The translations under genes were made by a program, and so were the position numbers. This document shows positions 1-7,010 of a stretch of 12,678 nucleotides of DNA, in pieces; the stretch's first letter is position 1, and every line of letters starts with the position of its first letter. The DNA comes from CAYMDD01 sp964409675 (GTDB taxonomy: Bacteria > Pseudomonadota > Alphaproteobacteria > Rickettsiales > SXRF01): NCBI GenBank assembly GCA_964409675.1, contig CAYPEF010000067.1, forward strand, positions 1-12,678, in the 5' to 3' direction. The notes beneath the pieces are model-generated. The model did not search any database and had not been told where the DNA came from. It worked only from the letters and a program-made list of their open reading frames with translations.

Positions 1-758
1 ATAGAATCTTTAATTTCTTGGCCTGAAACTATACCGTCACGATTCGTATCGAGTTCATTACGCATATCGTTGACAATATTTTTATATTCAGAATCTTCAT
101 TACCAGCATTACTGCGCAAACCCCTGATTACCCCTCTTACTTCCGCCCTAATCTCAGAATTAATTAACCTTTGCTCAGCCTGATTAGCAGCAGGTGCGGC
201 AGATTCTTGCTGTGGCGTATAAGAGGTTCTTAATACAGTAGGAGCATTAGCTTCAGGCTGGCTTTCGGCATAACCCTGTGCAGCAGCGTCAGGCTGTGCA
301 TCGCGCCTCACAACTCTTTGATCCAGATGATCCGAAGAGGGCAAAAATTTCACTAATAATTCAGCGGAGTCCCTTCTATATTCTGGATGTTCTTTCGCAT
401 ATTCCTGTACTATTCTTACAGCTTCATCCTGCCCCTTTACTTTTCCATGCTCATCAAAGGGAGGATTTTGACCATTCTTTTTATATTCGCGATTTATATC
501 TTCTTTTATCTCATCATCAGTTGCCGCGCGCAAGCGGCCGTTAGCATCTTCAATACCGAAATATTTTGAACGATCCTCTATTGCCTGCGACGCATGCTGT
601 AAAAGGTCATATGCTTCGCTAAATTTGTGCAGCTTATCTAACTGCGCTTTAAGCTGATCTTGAGAAATTTCGCCTAAAGCTAATTTCTCCATTAATCCTT
701 TTTTCTGATCTTCTGCATGAATGATGGTTGTAAGAGTTGAGAGAGATGAGAGACTCAT
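1..758 (-). CDS. Uncharacterised EF-hand protein, 3' end beyond window
   Basis: An uninterrupted minus-strand frame runs from ATG (756-758) off the window edge, giving 252 residues without a stop. I do not recognise the family. There is no signal peptide; residues 1-65 look like charged amphipathic helix. Residues 66-128 contain two loosely similar segments, each with a D-x-x-G-[RK] motif followed by Asp/Glu and an EY-containing helix (DANGRL at 71-76, DEHGKV at 102-107), perhaps an old internal repeat. Residues 153-196 are an Ala/Gln/Pro-rich linker. Residues 237-248 (DTNRDGIVSGQE) match the 12-residue EF-hand loop: D1, N3, D5, G6, V8 and E12 are in place and helical sequence precedes it, so calcium binding is a fair inference. 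A second hand could lie beyond the edge. The gene is AT-richer than its neighbours, with nine TTA, five ATA and five AGA codons, suggesting different ancestry or weak selection. The ribosome site is poor (GAG about 8 nt upstream). Its role is unknown. Confidence 0.75.
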   Translation of the reverse strand, partial: MSLSSLSTLTTIIHAEDQKKGLMEKLALGEISQDQLKAQLDKLHKFSEAYDLLQHASQAIEDRSKYFGIEDANGRLRAATDDEIKEDINREYKKNGQNPPFDEHGKVKGQDEAVRIVQEYAKEHPEYRRDSAELLVKFLPSSDHLDQRVVRRDAQPDAAAQGYAESQPEANAPTVLRTSYTPQQESAAPAANQAEQRLINSEIRAEVRGVIRGLRSNAGNEDSEYKNIVNDMRNELDTNRDGIVSGQEIKDS

Positions 759-885
759 TTTATGCTCATAATATATGTTTTTCGATACTAATAGAATATC
801 ATGATTTTCATTTATTAAATATGAAATTTTTATTACATCTAAAATTAGAGAAATATATTTATCAATGGCTTAAAAAGCATTATCA

Positions 886-904
886 GCAAATTTTATAAAA
901 TTGC
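886..904. repeat. AT-rich imperfect palindrome
   Basis: GCAA and TTGC flank the self-complementary TTTTATAAAA, with one extra A on the left side. It lies about 130 nt upstream of the EF-hand gene start. It could be an operator or a chance feature of AT-rich DNA. Confidence 0.3.
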
Positions 905-919
905 AGAAGGTGCAAGCAT

Positions 920-941
920 AAAAATAGGCATATAGCGCCTA
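920..941 (-). terminator. Candidate intrinsic terminator after cimA
   Basis: Read on the minus strand, TAGGC and GCCTA form a stem (plus one G-U pair) around a 5-nt loop, directly followed by TTTTT (plus strand 924-920). It lies about 105 nt downstream of the cimA stop codon, where the gltX-cysS-cimA transcript would be expected to end. The stem is short and only moderately GC-rich, so termination may be partial and the EF-hand gene could receive some readthrough. Confidence 0.4.
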
Positions 942-1046
942 AAAGCGTGCATTGATGAGGAATCCGCGATTTTCTTCAGCAAGGCGCTGAAAATCAATAT
1001 GATTTCAATTTCTTTCAATTGAGAAGCATTTTAAAGCCAATAATCA

Positions 1047-2633
1047 TTAAATCTTCCGCAGCAGCGTATAAATCACCGAATCCTCCAGCGCATTGAACGA
1101 GGCGTCGATGACATTCGCGGAGACGCCGATGGTGTTCCACACCCGGCCTTTGCCATCGCGAGATTCGATGAGAACGCGGGTGATGGCCTTGGTGCCCTCG
1201 CCGGGGGTGAGGATGCGGACTTTATAGTCGGTGAGCTGGATGTCCTTGAGGGCGGGATAGCGCTGCATCAGGGCTTTGCGCAGTGCGCCGTCGAGGGCGT
1301 TCACCGGGCCGTTGCCTTCGGCCACGGTCATGATGATCTCGCCGCCGATATTAAGCTTGATGGTGGCTTCTGACATGCTGACCAGCTTGCCTTTGGCGTT
1401 GTGGCGGCGCTCGCCCATCACGCGGAAGCCTTCCACGGCGAAGAATTCGGGCACGCTGCCAAGCATGCGGCGGGCAAGCAGCTCGAAACTGGCGTCCGCG
1501 CCTTCATAGGCATAGCCACGCTTCTCGCGCTGTTTGACTTCCGAAACCAGCTCGGCCACGCGCGCGTCATCGGCGTCGACGGCGATGTCGAAGGCTTTCA
1601 GCCGGTCGAGAATGTTGGATTTGCCCGCCTTGTCGGAGACTAAAATGGTGCGCCGGTTGCCGACCAGAGCGGGGTCGATATGCTCATAGGAGCTGGTGTC
1701 CTTGGCCATGGCGGAGACATGCAGGCCGCCCTTGTGCGCGAAGGCGGCGGTGCCGACATACGGCGCGTGTGCATTGGCGGCGCGGTTCAGGCGCTCATCC
1801 AGCATGTGCGAGGCGTGGGTGAGGGTTTTGAGCTTGGCGGGGCTAACGCCGGTGGCGAAGCCCATTTTCAGCATCAGGTTGGGGAGGATGGTGACGAGGT
1901 TGGCGTTGCCGCAGCGCTCGCCGATGCCGTTTAATGTGCCCTGCACCTGCCGCACGCCCGCGCGCACGGCGGCCAGCGAATTGGCGACGGCGCAGCCGGT
2001 GTCGTTATGGCAATGGATACCGAGATGCGCACCCGGAATATGGTTCGTGACTTCCGCAACGATGGCTTCAATCTCAAAGGGCAATGAGCCGCCGTTAGTG
2101 TCGCACAGCACCACCCATTTCGCGCCGCTCTCATAGGCGGCCTTCAGCATGGAGAGGGCGAATTGGGGATTCGCTTTATAGCCGTCGAAGAAATGTTCAG
2201 CGTCGAATAATGGCTCGCGCGCCGCTGCCGCCACGTGGGCGATGGATTCGGCGATCATGCGGTGGTTTTCCTTCTCGGAAATGCCAAGCGCGGTTTTGAC
2301 CTGCCGGTCCCAGGTTTTCCCCACCAGGCAGATGCTTTCCGCGCCGCTCTCAATCAGCGCGTTCAGGCCGGGGTCGTTCTGCGCCGATCTTCCAGCACGG
2401 CGGGTCATGCCAAAGGCGGTTAAGCGGGCGTGTTTGCGGGCGGGGGGAGCGGCGAAGAAGGCGTCGTCGTTCGGGTTCGCGCCCGGCCAGCCGCCTTCGA
2501 TATAGTCGATGCCGAGCGCATCCAGCACCTCGGCGATGGCAATCTTGTCGGCGACGGTGAAATCAATCCCCCGCGCCTGCGCGCCGTCGCGTAAGGTGGA
2601 GTCGTAGAGATAGATGCGGTCTTTGGGTGCCAT
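1047..2633 (-). CDS. cimA: (R)-citramalate synthase
   Basis: Condenses pyruvate with acetyl-CoA to (R)-citramalate, the first step of the threonine-independent route to 2-oxobutyrate and isoleucine; cytosolic. The 528 residues match the usual length of the long CimA type. The N-terminal HMGL/LeuA-type TIM barrel (about 5-280) carries STLRDGAQ at 12-19, whose R15 and D16 fit the catalytic Arg and the metal-binding Asp. It also has the HCHND metal motif at 207-211 (H207, H209) and GIGERCGNANL at 236-246. Residues 298-306 hold the conserved HKGGLHV-type segment. The C-terminal LeuA allosteric/dimerisation domain spans about 385-528 and is where end-product feedback by isoleucine would be expected. 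The IEGGWPGANPND signature (45-56) and the overall sequence favour CimA over 2-isopropylmalate or homocitrate synthase. It is the last gene of the gltX-cysS-cimA run; AGGGG lies about 11 nt before the ATG, a slightly long spacing. Confidence 0.92.
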   Translation of the reverse strand: MAPKDRIYLYDSTLRDGAQARGIDFTVADKIAIAEVLDALGIDYIEGGWPGANPNDDAFFAAPPARKHARLTAFGMTRRAGRSAQNDPGLNALIESGAESICLVGKTWDRQVKTALGISEKENHRMIAESIAHVAAAAREPLFDAEHFFDGYKANPQFALSMLKAAYESGAKWVVLCDTNGGSLPFEIEAIVAEVTNHIPGAHLGIHCHNDTGCAVANSLAAVRAGVRQVQGTLNGIGERCGNANLVTILPNLMLKMGFATGVSPAKLKTLTHASHMLDERLNRAANAHAPYVGTAAFAHKGGLHVSAMAKDTSSYEHIDPALVGNRRTILVSDKAGKSNILDRLKAFDIAVDADDARVAELVSEVKQREKRGYAYEGADASFELLARRMLGSVPEFFAVEGFRVMGERRHNAKGKLVSMSEATIKLNIGGEIIMTVAEGNGPVNALDGALRKALMQRYPALKDIQLTDYKVRILTPGEGTKAITRVLIESRDGKGRVWNTIGVSANVIDASFNALEDSVIYTLLRKI

Positions 2634-2656
2634 AAGGATATTTACCCCTATTTCCC

Positions 2657-2737
2657 GTCATTCCCGCGAACACGGGAATCCAGTTCGTTTTGCGCCGCAG
2701 ACGCGGCGCGCCGGATACCCGCCTGCGCGGGTATGAC
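2657..2737. repeat. Composite palindromic repeat between cysS and cimA
   Basis: Two 25-nt arms (2657-2681 and 2713-2737) are inverted copies, matching at 20 of 25 positions, and begin GTCA / end TGAC. Each arm is itself a hairpin: ATTCCCG/CGGGAAT on the left and ATACCCGC/GCGGGTAT on the right. The arm-to-arm difference within the stem is compensated (T-A versus A-T), so pairing is kept within each arm. Between them is a perfect 7-bp hairpin, GCGCCGC-AGAC-GCGGCGC (2692-2709). The spurious translation contains PAQAGI and SRVRGND, peptides typical of repeats scattered through many proteobacterial genomes. It is transcribed in the operon 5 nt after the annotated cysS stop and could stabilise or separate the cysS and cimA messages. 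Confidence 0.85.
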
Positions 2738-2741
2738 AAGG

Positions 2742-4169
2742 TTATTTCTCATCGTCATCCTGCGACTGNNNNNNNNNNNNNNNNNNNNNNNNNNNNNNNN
2801 NNNNNNNNNNNNNNNNNNNNNNNNNNNNNNNNNNNNNNNNNNNNNNNNNNNNNNNNNNNNNNNNNNNNGTATCCAGCGCGCCCGCGCCGGACTGGAACCA
2901 GTCTACGGGAGATTGGTTAAAAAATCCAACGCAGCGGCCCATGGCAAGTCGGGCTTCCGGGCTGGCTGTGTGCATCAGGCTGAGAAACTTAGCAATATTA
3001 AGGTCGTCGCATAGCGCTTCCAGCAGGGGAGACAGTTCCGCCGCCATGGCTTTATTCCCCCCGCTTGCGGGGGGATGCAGGGGGGAATGCTTCAACGCCC
3101 CAGTCGGTTGCGACTCCGCTTCCCCCCTCTGTCCCCCCGCAGGCGGGGGGAGTGACGCAGGGGCCGGAAGGGTGCGGTACCAGCCGTCGAGGGTTTTTTT
3201 TGCATCCTCTACCAGCTTGTCGTTCCAGTCCAGAGGGCTGCGGTAGTGAGTGGAGAGGAGGGCGAGGCGGATGACTTCGCCTTTCACGCCCTTATCCAGC
3301 ACGTCGCGCACGGTAGTGAAGTTACCCAGCGATTTGCTCATCTTCTCGCCCCCCACGGTTAAAAACCCGTTATGCACCCAGAAGCGGGCGAAGCCGTCCG
3401 GCGGCAGGGCGGGGGCGTGGGCGCAGCAGCTTTGGGCGATTTCGTTTTCGTGGTGGGGGAACATCAGATCGGCCCCGCCGCCGTGGATGTCGAAGCCTTC
3501 GCCTAAGTATTCCGCGCTCATGGCCGAGCATTCGATATGCCAGCCGGGGCGGCCTTTACCCCAGGGGGAGTCGAAGACGCTGGAAGGATCGTCATCGGCG
3601 TCGGCAGGTTTCCACAGTACGAAATCACTTGCGTCGCGCTTATAGGATTCCACGGCGATGCGCGCGCCTGCTACCAGTTCCTCTGTCTTGCGGCCTGAAA
3701 GTGCGCCATAATTGGCGTATCTATTGACGGCGAACAGCACGTGGTTTTCGGCGACATAGGCGTGGCCGTTGGCGATCAGACGCTCGATGATGGCGATCAT
3801 CTGCGGGATGTGCTGCGTTGCGCGCGGCTCATGCGTGGGAGGCAGGGCATGCAGCGCATGCATATCGTCATGAAACCAGCCGGTGACGCGCTTCGTTAAA
3901 GCGGAAATCGGCTCGCCGCCCGCCTTGGCGGCGGCGTTGATCTTGTCGTCCACGTCGGTGATGTTGCGCACATAGGTGACGTGCTTAGGGCCGTGCAGTT
4001 CGCGCAGGAGGCGAAACAGCAAATCATAGACCACCACGGCGCGGGCATTGCCTAAATGCGCGCGGTCATAGACGGTGGGGCCGCAGGCGTACATGCGCAC
4101 GTTCGTTTCGTCCGTCGGCTTGAAGGGTTCCTTGCGGCGGGTGAGGGTGTTGTAGAGGGAGAGGATCAT
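2742..4169 (-). CDS. cysS: Cysteinyl-tRNA synthetase (interrupted by gap)
   Basis: Class I aminoacyl-tRNA synthetase charging tRNA-Cys; cytosolic. The HIGH-type motif is HLGN (38-41) and KMSKS is at 276-280. Zinc ligands expected for CysRS are present: C29, C214 (in HIEC), H239 and E243 (in HHENE). Catalytic-domain conservation is excellent through about residue 335. An extra segment of roughly 35 residues (about 339-375, rich in Pro, Gly, Ala and Ser) then follows between the catalytic and anticodon-binding regions; it is encoded by a palindromic repeat read in frame. The normal family resumes at about 378. After residue 433 the 100-N gap intervenes, and the last eight residues (QSQDDDEK) do not look like the usual CysRS C-terminus, which normally ends near an EDGPQGT-type motif. 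Frame across the gap and the stop at 2742-2744 are therefore unproven. The start overlaps the gltX stop (ATGA), indicating translational coupling. Confidence 0.93.
   Translation of the reverse strand: MILSLYNTLTRRKEPFKPTDETNVRMYACGPTVYDRAHLGNARAVVVYDLLFRLLRELHGPKHVTYVRNITDVDDKINAAAKAGGEPISALTKRVTGWFHDDMHALHALPPTHEPRATQHIPQMIAIIERLIANGHAYVAENHVLFAVNRYANYGALSGRKTEELVAGARIAVESYKRDASDFVLWKPADADDDPSSVFDSPWGKGRPGWHIECSAMSAEYLGEGFDIHGGGADLMFPHHENEIAQSCCAHAPALPPDGFARFWVHNGFLTVGGEKMSKSLGNFTTVRDVLDKGVKGEVIRLALLSTHYRSPLDWNDKLVEDAKKTLDGWYRTLPAPASLPPPAGGQRGEAESQPTGALKHSPLHPPASGGNKAMAAELSPLLEALCDDLNIAKFLSLMHTASPEARLAMGRCVGFFNQSPVDWFQSGAGALDXXXXXXXXXXXXXXXXXXXXXXXXXXXXXXXXXXQSQDDDEK
2769..2868. other. Assembly gap of 100 N in cysS
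   Basis: Exactly 100 unknown bases, the conventional filler for a scaffold gap of unknown size. It falls in the 3' part of cysS, 31 nt from the adjacent palindromic repeat, so a repeat-driven assembly break is plausible. The true length, reading frame and content here are unknown. Confidence 0.97.
3054..3153. repeat. Palindromic element inserted in frame within cysS
   Basis: A 100-nt element that can fold into one long hairpin: 3054-3085 pairs almost continuously with 3122-3153. Each arm contains its own perfect 8-bp palindrome, CCCCCCGC/GCGGGGGG, with a 2-nt loop (3057-3074 and 3133-3150), followed on the left or preceded on the right by another run of six G or C. A small central hairpin, AGTCG-GTTG-CGACT, sits at 3102-3115. 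The element is translated in all of its length as part of CysRS (about residues 340-372) without a stop or frameshift. Its translation (PPPAGG, PPASGG) resembles peptides seen where such G/C-run repeats overlap genes. This resembles the behaviour of Rickettsia palindromic elements, although the sequence is different. Confidence 0.85.
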
Positions 4170-5488
4170 GCGGCGGTCAAGCGCTCCGTGGTTTTGGTTT
4201 TGCCGAGCAGCGGCAGGAGGAGCTTCAGCTCCGGGCCGTGCTCCATGCCGGTGAGGGCTTTGCGCAAGGGGAGGAACAGTTCCTTGCCCTTGCGGGGCGT
4301 GGCGGGTTTGACGGCCTGCATCCAGTGGTCATAAGTGCTCGCATCCCACGGCTCGGGCGGAAGGAGCGCCGAGATTTCGCGCACGAAAGCGCGCTCATCG
4401 GGGGTGAGCGTATCGGGAATGTCCTGTTGCACAATGCGCTGCCAATTGGCGGCATCGGCGAAGGAGGCGATATTACCGCGGATGCTGAGCCAGAAACTTT
4501 CCGTCATGCCGGGGAGTTTTTCCTGCACCTCAGAGAAAGGAAGCTGGCGGAGGATTTTTTCATTGAGCGTTGCCAGTTCGTTTATGTCGTAATTGGCGGG
4601 GGCGCGGCCGAATTTAGTGAAGTCGAAGCTTTGCACCAGCGATTCCATGTCCGGAACGGCTTCGACGGGATCGGAGGTGCCGATGCGGGCTAGGAGCGCG
4701 TTCACCGCCAGCGGCAGGATACCCTGTTCGCGCAAAGTACGGATATCGTTGCCGCCGATGCGCTTGGAGAGTTCGCCTTCCTTGGTCTTCAGCAAGGCCA
4801 TGTGGGCGAAGCGCGGCACCTGGAAGCCGAGGGCCTTATATATCTGCACCTGCACGGCGGTGTTGCTGACATGGTCTTCGCCGCGGATGACGTGGGTGAT
4901 GTTCAGCTCGCCGTCGTCTACCACCGAGGCGAGGGTATAGACCGGCATCCCGTCCTCGCGCAGCAGCACAGGGTCGCTCATGTGGGTGGCGCGGAAAGAG
5001 ACAGGGCCGCGGATCAGATCGTCCCAGTCGCAAGGCGTGTCGTCGAGCAGAAAGCGCCAGTGGGGTTTGCGGCCTTGTGCTTCATAGGCAGCTTTTTCAG
5101 CGTCTGTTAATTTCAGGGCGCTGCGGTCATAGATCGGCGGCAGGCCGCGCCCGGCCAGCATCTTGCGCTTGATTTCGAGTTCTTCCGGGGTTTCGTAGGC
5201 CGGGTATAGCCTGCCCATGGATTTAAGCTGTTCGGAAGCCAGCGCGTAGCGCTCCATGCGGTCGGACTGGCGCATATATTCATCCCAGCGCAGGCCGAGC
5301 CAGGTTAGATCTTCCTTGATGGCATCGGCGTATTCTTCCTTGGAGCGCTCGAGGTCGGTATCGTCCATGCGCAGCATGAAGATGCCGTGCTCTTTCCTTG
5401 CGAACAGCCAGTTGACCAGCGCCGTGCGCACATTGCCGGCGTGGAGATAGCCGGTAGGGGATGGGGCGAAGCGGACGCGGACGGGCAT
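4166..5488 (-). CDS. gltX: Glutamyl-tRNA synthetase, GluRS2-like
   Basis: Class I aminoacyl-tRNA synthetase that attaches glutamate to tRNA-Glu (and, in organisms lacking GlnRS, often to tRNA-Gln for later amidation). The 440 residues are a little shorter than standard GluRS (about 470). The HIGH region is APSPTGYLHAGN (8-19), the KMSKS counterpart is ELSKR (239-243), and IRGEDH (201-206) is the substrate-binding segment usual in the family. ATP-site and acceptor-binding regions run to about 300; the C-terminal helical anticodon-binding part is about 305-440. The sequence style (YETPEEL, LPPIYDR, KPHWRF, IGTSDPVE) fits the second GluRS paralogue common in alphaproteobacteria, so another gltX may exist elsewhere; this is inference from family knowledge. 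It is the first gene of the minus-strand operon. No clear Shine-Dalgarno sequence precedes the ATG; instead TGGTTACC lies at -16 to -9. Confidence 0.94.
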   Translation of the reverse strand: MPVRVRFAPSPTGYLHAGNVRTALVNWLFARKEHGIFMLRMDDTDLERSKEEYADAIKEDLTWLGLRWDEYMRQSDRMERYALASEQLKSMGRLYPAYETPEELEIKRKMLAGRGLPPIYDRSALKLTDAEKAAYEAQGRKPHWRFLLDDTPCDWDDLIRGPVSFRATHMSDPVLLREDGMPVYTLASVVDDGELNITHVIRGEDHVSNTAVQVQIYKALGFQVPRFAHMALLKTKEGELSKRIGGNDIRTLREQGILPLAVNALLARIGTSDPVEAVPDMESLVQSFDFTKFGRAPANYDINELATLNEKILRQLPFSEVQEKLPGMTESFWLSIRGNIASFADAANWQRIVQQDIPDTLTPDERAFVREISALLPPEPWDASTYDHWMQAVKPATPRKGKELFLPLRKALTGMEHGPELKLLLPLLGKTKTTERLTAA

Positions 5489-5646
5489 AGGGCAGCGGTA
5501 ACCAATGGGTAAAACCTGTTTCTACCAGTGCCTTGCAGACAAAAAAAGATATTATTTTCATGAAGCTTGTTCCATGATACTGCTTTTCCTTTTCAGGGGA
5601 TCCCCTTCCGCCTTCCTATCTAACATCTGGTAACCACTGCGTTTTC
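5489..5646. promoter_or_regulatory. Divergent promoter region gltX / pmbA
   Basis: The only space between two head-to-head operons, so promoters for both must lie here or in the coding starts. It contains an A/T-rich core (about 5540-5560), a perfect 12-bp palindrome AGGGGATCCCCT (5595-5606), and two outward-facing copies of TGGTWACCRCTGC: 5492-5504 (reading toward gltX) and 5628-5640 (reading toward pmbA), each ending 4-6 nt upstream of its start codon. The copies agree at 11 of 13 bases. I could not assign convincing -35/-10 hexamers on either strand. Neither gene has an obvious Shine-Dalgarno sequence. Confidence 0.5.
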
Positions 5647-7005
5647 ATGCCTAAGACACTGCCTGATTCTCCCGATCTTCTCCATTCCCTGCTCGCCCAT
5701 GCCCGCTCGCTCGGGGCCGATCAGGGGGATGCGGTGATGTTCGAGAGCACGGATGTCACCATCTCCCGCCGCCTGCGCAAGCCGGAAGCGCTGGAGCGTT
5801 CGGAATCGAGCGCGCTGGGCCTTAGGGTATTTACCGGGAAAAAGCAGGCGATTGTTTCCTCTACCGACCTGAACTGGGAGGCGCTGAAGGAGCTGGCCGA
5901 GCGGGCGGTTGCCATGGCGCGCAGCTCCACCGAAGACCCGGACGCCTGCCTGGCACCCGAGGAACGGCTGGCGCGGGAGATTCCCGACCTTGATTTGTAT
6001 GATAAGAACGAGCCCACCGAAGCATGGCTGATGCAGCAGGCAGAGGAAGCCGAGGATGCGGCGCTTGCCACCAAGGGCATCACCAATTCCGAAGGGGCGG
6101 ACGCCAATTACAGCGCCTATAGTATCACGCTCACCACCGCGCCCGCGGAAGGAGAAGGCTTTACCGGCGGCTACCGCTCCAGCTCCTATTCCTTCTCGGT
6201 CTCGGTGCTGGCGGGGGAAGGCACGCAGATGGAGCGCGATTACGATTACGCCCATACCCGCCACCGCGCCGATCTGCCGGGTGCCGCCAGCATCGGCAAG
6301 CACGCCGCCGAACGGGCGTTGCGGCGCCTGCATCCGCGCAAAGTGGCTACCTGTCAGGCGCCGATTATTTTCGACCCGCGCGTATCGAAAGGCTTGGTAG
6401 GGTATTTCGCTAGCGCCATTTCCGGCAGCAGCATTGCGCGCGGCACCAGCTTTTTGAAGGATAGCATGGGCAAAGCGGTATTTGCGGCGAATGTTTCCAT
6501 CATCGACAATCCGCACCGCATTCGCGGCCTCGGCTCCAAGCCATTCGACGGCGAAGGTGTGCGCAATGAGCGCAAGGCACTGATTGAAAAAGGCGTGCTG
6601 CAAAGCTGGCTGCTGGATATGCGCAGCGCCAACAAGCTCGGGCTTGCCACCACCGGCCATGCCGCGCGCGGCACCAGCTCTCCCCCCTCGCCTTCTTCCA
6701 CCAATCTTTACATGGAAGCAGGACAATGCTCGCCGCAGGAATTGATGGGGGATATTCAAAGCGGATTTTACGTGACGGAGGTGTTCGGCATGGGAGTGAG
6801 CCTGATCACCGGCGATTACAGCCAAGGCGCGAGCGGCTTCTGGATTGAAAATGGTGAGCTGGCCTACCCGGTGTCGGAAGTGACCATCGCCGGGAATTTG
6901 GGCGAGATGTTCGCGCGCGCCATCCCGGCCAACGACCTTTCCTTCCGCTATTCCACCAACTGCCCCACCTTGCGGGTGGACGGCATGACAGTGGCGGGCA
7001 CCTGA
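5647..7005 (+). CDS. pmbA: TldE/PmbA-type peptidase subunit
   Basis: Member of the TldD/PmbA (peptidase U62) family. In Escherichia coli PmbA (TldE) pairs with TldD in a cytosolic heterodimeric protease that matures microcin B17 and degrades CcdA antitoxin; the role here would be general peptide turnover. The 452-residue length matches PmbA (about 450). As expected for the E subunit, no HExxxH zinc motif is present; that belongs to TldD, which is not in this window. Recognisable PmbA segments include SSALGLRVFTGKKQAIVSS (about 54-72), TTGHAARG (about 336-343), the PSPSSTNLYMEAG segment (about 347-359), GFYVTEVFGMGVSLITGDYS (about 374-393), and the C-terminal FRYSTNCPTLRVDGMTVAG. The ATG fits the family N-terminus, although no good ribosome site precedes it. 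pmbA heads the plus-strand run and often neighbours lipid A genes in alphaproteobacteria. Confidence 0.92.
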   Translation: MPKTLPDSPDLLHSLLAHARSLGADQGDAVMFESTDVTISRRLRKPEALERSESSALGLRVFTGKKQAIVSSTDLNWEALKELAERAVAMARSSTEDPDACLAPEERLAREIPDLDLYDKNEPTEAWLMQQAEEAEDAALATKGITNSEGADANYSAYSITLTTAPAEGEGFTGGYRSSSYSFSVSVLAGEGTQMERDYDYAHTRHRADLPGAASIGKHAAERALRRLHPRKVATCQAPIIFDPRVSKGLVGYFASAISGSSIARGTSFLKDSMGKAVFAANVSIIDNPHRIRGLGSKPFDGEGVRNERKALIEKGVLQSWLLDMRSANKLGLATTGHAARGTSSPPSPSSTNLYMEAGQCSPQELMGDIQSGFYVTEVFGMGVSLITGDYSQGASGFWIENGELAYPVSEVTIAGNLGEMFARAIPANDLSFRYSTNCPTLRVDGMTVAGT

Positions 7006-7010
7006 TTTCT

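Larger units (their letters stand above)
759..1046. other. AT-rich intergenic region without a gene
   Basis: This stretch separates cimA from the EF-hand gene, both on the minus strand. No reading frame longer than a few codons with a plausible start is seen on either strand. It is strongly AT-rich, especially 760-910, and must hold the promoter of the EF-hand gene unless that gene depends on readthrough. I could not pick a convincing -35/-10 pair: TATATT-like and TTGATA-like hexamers occur on the minus strand but not well spaced. It contains a candidate terminator (920-941), an AT-rich imperfect palindrome (886-904) and a bulged hairpin (968-995). Confidence 0.6.

Noticed and set aside
278..569. 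Two short plus-strand frames in the left region
   Set aside because: They are antisense to the longer EF-hand gene frame, which has better coding character.
968..995. Bulged hairpin (GATTTT/AAAATC plus CAGC/GCTG) downstream of cimA, considered as the terminator
   Set aside because: No T-run follows on the minus strand; the hairpin at 920-941 with TTTTT is a better candidate.
1003..1020. Tandem TTTCAATT repeat
   Set aside because: Only two copies 10 nt apart in AT-rich DNA; too short to call a repeat array or binding site.
2657..3153. Closely spaced palindromes considered as a CRISPR array or attachment site
   Set aside because: Arms are inverted, differ between elements and have no regular spacers; no cas or integrase gene is nearby.
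5620..6825. 401-codon open frame on the minus strand opposite pmbA
   Set aside because: It is antisense to a clearly conserved gene; its low-complexity Arg/Gly/Ala/His-rich translation is the usual by-product of GC-rich third positions.
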